Assembly: GCA_028554755.1 (NCBI GenBank)
Contig: JAPTOF010000006.1
Coordinates: 16,429,001 to 16,493,000 of the forward strand
Length of the DNA: 64,000 nucleotides
Reading direction: 5' to 3'
Source: Cordia subcordata
Lineage: Eukaryota; Streptophyta; Magnoliopsida; Boraginales; Cordiaceae
Part shown: positions 60,342-64,000 of the stretch, in pieces
Position numbering within the stretch: the stretch's first letter is position 1
Layout of the letters: each line of letters starts with the position of its first letter
Made by a program: the position numbers and the translations under genes
The notes under the pieces: generated by a model
Told to the model about the DNA's origin: nothing
Databases searched by the model: none
The model's input: the letters and a program-made list of their open reading frames with translations, nothing else

Positions 60342-60675
60342 TGCCCCCAGGGGCATAGGTGAGTTGGTAAGTGGCCAGGTGATTAGGGTGGAGACACCCT
60401 GACAACGCGGGATCGAGTCCGTGTGGCGGCAGTACTCCGCTGAAATATTGCGGGGGCTGTTGCTGGATTTCCACGCCCGTTGGTCCTCTCTCTGGTCGGG
60501 CTGCCACTCACGCACATCCCTCGATTTACCTCCCGCCTGGTTAAGGGGCCTTTGGCCAGGTGGGAAAGGGGTTCTCCTTCACGCACATCCCTCGATTTAC
60601 CTCCCGCCTGGTTAAGGGGCCTCTGGCCAGGTGAGAAAGGGGTTCTCCTTTGGACCCTTTTAAAAAAAAAAAAAA
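60342..60675 (+). mobile_element. tRNA-derived SINE with a 15-bp target duplication
   Basis: Perfect copies of AAAAAGATATCGAAG flank it (60327-60341 and 60676-60690). Internal RNA polymerase III boxes are present: A box TAGGTGAGTTGG (60356-60367, one mismatch) and B box GGATCGAGTCC (60410-60420). A poly(A) tail closes it. The body is much more GC-rich than its surroundings. A 71-bp segment is tandemly duplicated at 60509-60579 and 60580-60650, differing in two or three bases. Confidence 0.88.
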
Positions 60676-60690
60676 AAAAAGATATCGAAG

Positions 60691-60824
60691 AGGCCTTGCA
60701 TGGAAACCACGTAGCTACGCCCACATACAAGAATCTTCTAACCACCATCCACAGTAATGTCCGTCCTATTACATCATACACCTTTCCTTCTTACCTTTTT
60801 TGCAATTTTCGTCTTAACAAACAA
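60691..60824 (+). promoter_or_regulatory. Proximal upstream region and leader of the alanine aminotransferase gene
   Basis: This is the pyrimidine-rich stretch between the SINE and the first in-context ATG. No certain TATA box is seen. If transcription starts farther upstream, the SINE would lie in the 5' UTR. Confidence 0.35.
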
Positions 60825-61038
60825 ATGCGAAGATTAATAGGCGACAAGGCTAGAAATATTATTTCCAGAGGAACCTTGAACACTCTGAACTCCACGTGTT
60901 GTTCTTCGACTTACGTCTTGCAGTGTCCCACCTCTTCATCTTCTATCTTCATCTCTTTCTCGTTACTTGCCTACTCTCTGTTGTAATCATTCATCTGCTG
61001 CTGCCGCTTTTGCTTCAAGTTGTGTGACTAGTACTTCA
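60825..61038 (+). CDS. Mitochondrial presequence of alanine aminotransferase, out of frame
   Basis: The ATG at 60825 opens MRRLIGDKARNIISRG, which matches in style the arginine-rich presequence of plant mitochondrial alanine aminotransferases. This frame stops at 60982-60984. From about 60890 the frame one base further on is open and encodes LSRYLPTLCCNHSSAAAA, leading without a break into MASDYSQTP at 61039. So one base has been gained or lost between about 60875 and 60960. It could be a real mutation or a sequencing error. A splice solution is unlikely because the second part itself looks like presequence. Confidence 0.6.
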
Positions 61039-63968
<2,930 letters not shown>

Positions 63969-64000
63969 TAATAAAAGGGGAAAAAAATCCAGCATTCAAA

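Noticed and set aside
60356..60420. tRNA-like A and B boxes
   Set aside because: They belong to a SINE with poly(A) tail and target duplications. The intervening sequence does not fold as a functional tRNA cloverleaf that I can draw.
60383..60986. Overlapping open stretches of 130-170 codons around the SINE
   Set aside because: They arise from the GC-rich SINE and its poly(A) tail and have no domain. Only the part from 60825 matches a presequence.

Overview
This is an AT-rich piece of a plant nuclear genome, most likely a eudicot. Two host genes with typical plant GT-AG introns are present: a complete remorin gene (23844-27274, five coding exons, 477 codons) and the 5' part of an alanine aminotransferase gene (from about 60825, running off the right edge). 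Almost everything else is transposable-element DNA, much of it nested and decayed. I found no rRNA, no CRISPR, no functional tRNA and no bacterial-type operon. The species cannot be named from the sequence alone.

Left block, 1-15023. An old Mutator-like (MULE) transposase pseudogene on the minus strand was hit twice. A Ty3/gypsy element without coding capacity (1-3425, 5' LTR cut by the window edge) sits at one side. A Ty1/copia element of SIRE/Maximus type (3562-14662, minus strand, GAATA target duplication) splits the reading frame. The copia reverse transcriptase is itself interrupted by a solo LTR (7565-9484, ATTCT duplication).

Middle-left, 15024-23843. This holds degenerate repeats, two diverged LTR copies of another gypsy family (17058-17344 and 21261-21708), a field of short GAGCC..GGCTC palindromes just before the second copy, and two hAT-like MITEs.

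Remorin gene, 23844-27274, followed by an hAT-like MITE (27784-36320) split by a copia element (27913-35975, AATAT duplication). That copia carries an unusually long leader with a 78-bp triple repeat and an unrecognised ORF-like stretch.

Right-centre, 36321-53925. Repeat remnants are followed by a 14-kb Tekay-type chromovirus (39819-53925, GTGTA duplication). Three solo LTRs of other families have landed in it, and one LTR carries a 404-bp tandem duplication.

Right end, 53931-64000. A Helitron-like 3' terminus is followed by a short-LTR copia of Ale/Retrofit type (55584-60163, minus strand, 5' end deleted). A tRNA-derived SINE with a 15-bp target duplication (60342-60675) lies about 150 bp upstream of the alanine aminotransferase start. 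That gene shows a one-base frame problem in its mitochondrial presequence and carries a MITE in its first intron.

I see no convincing undescribed biological system. The points most worth checking are the alanine aminotransferase 5' end with its SINE, the unknown ORF-like stretch in the copia leader, the covarying hairpin repeats in the first gypsy LTR, and the Helitron terminus.
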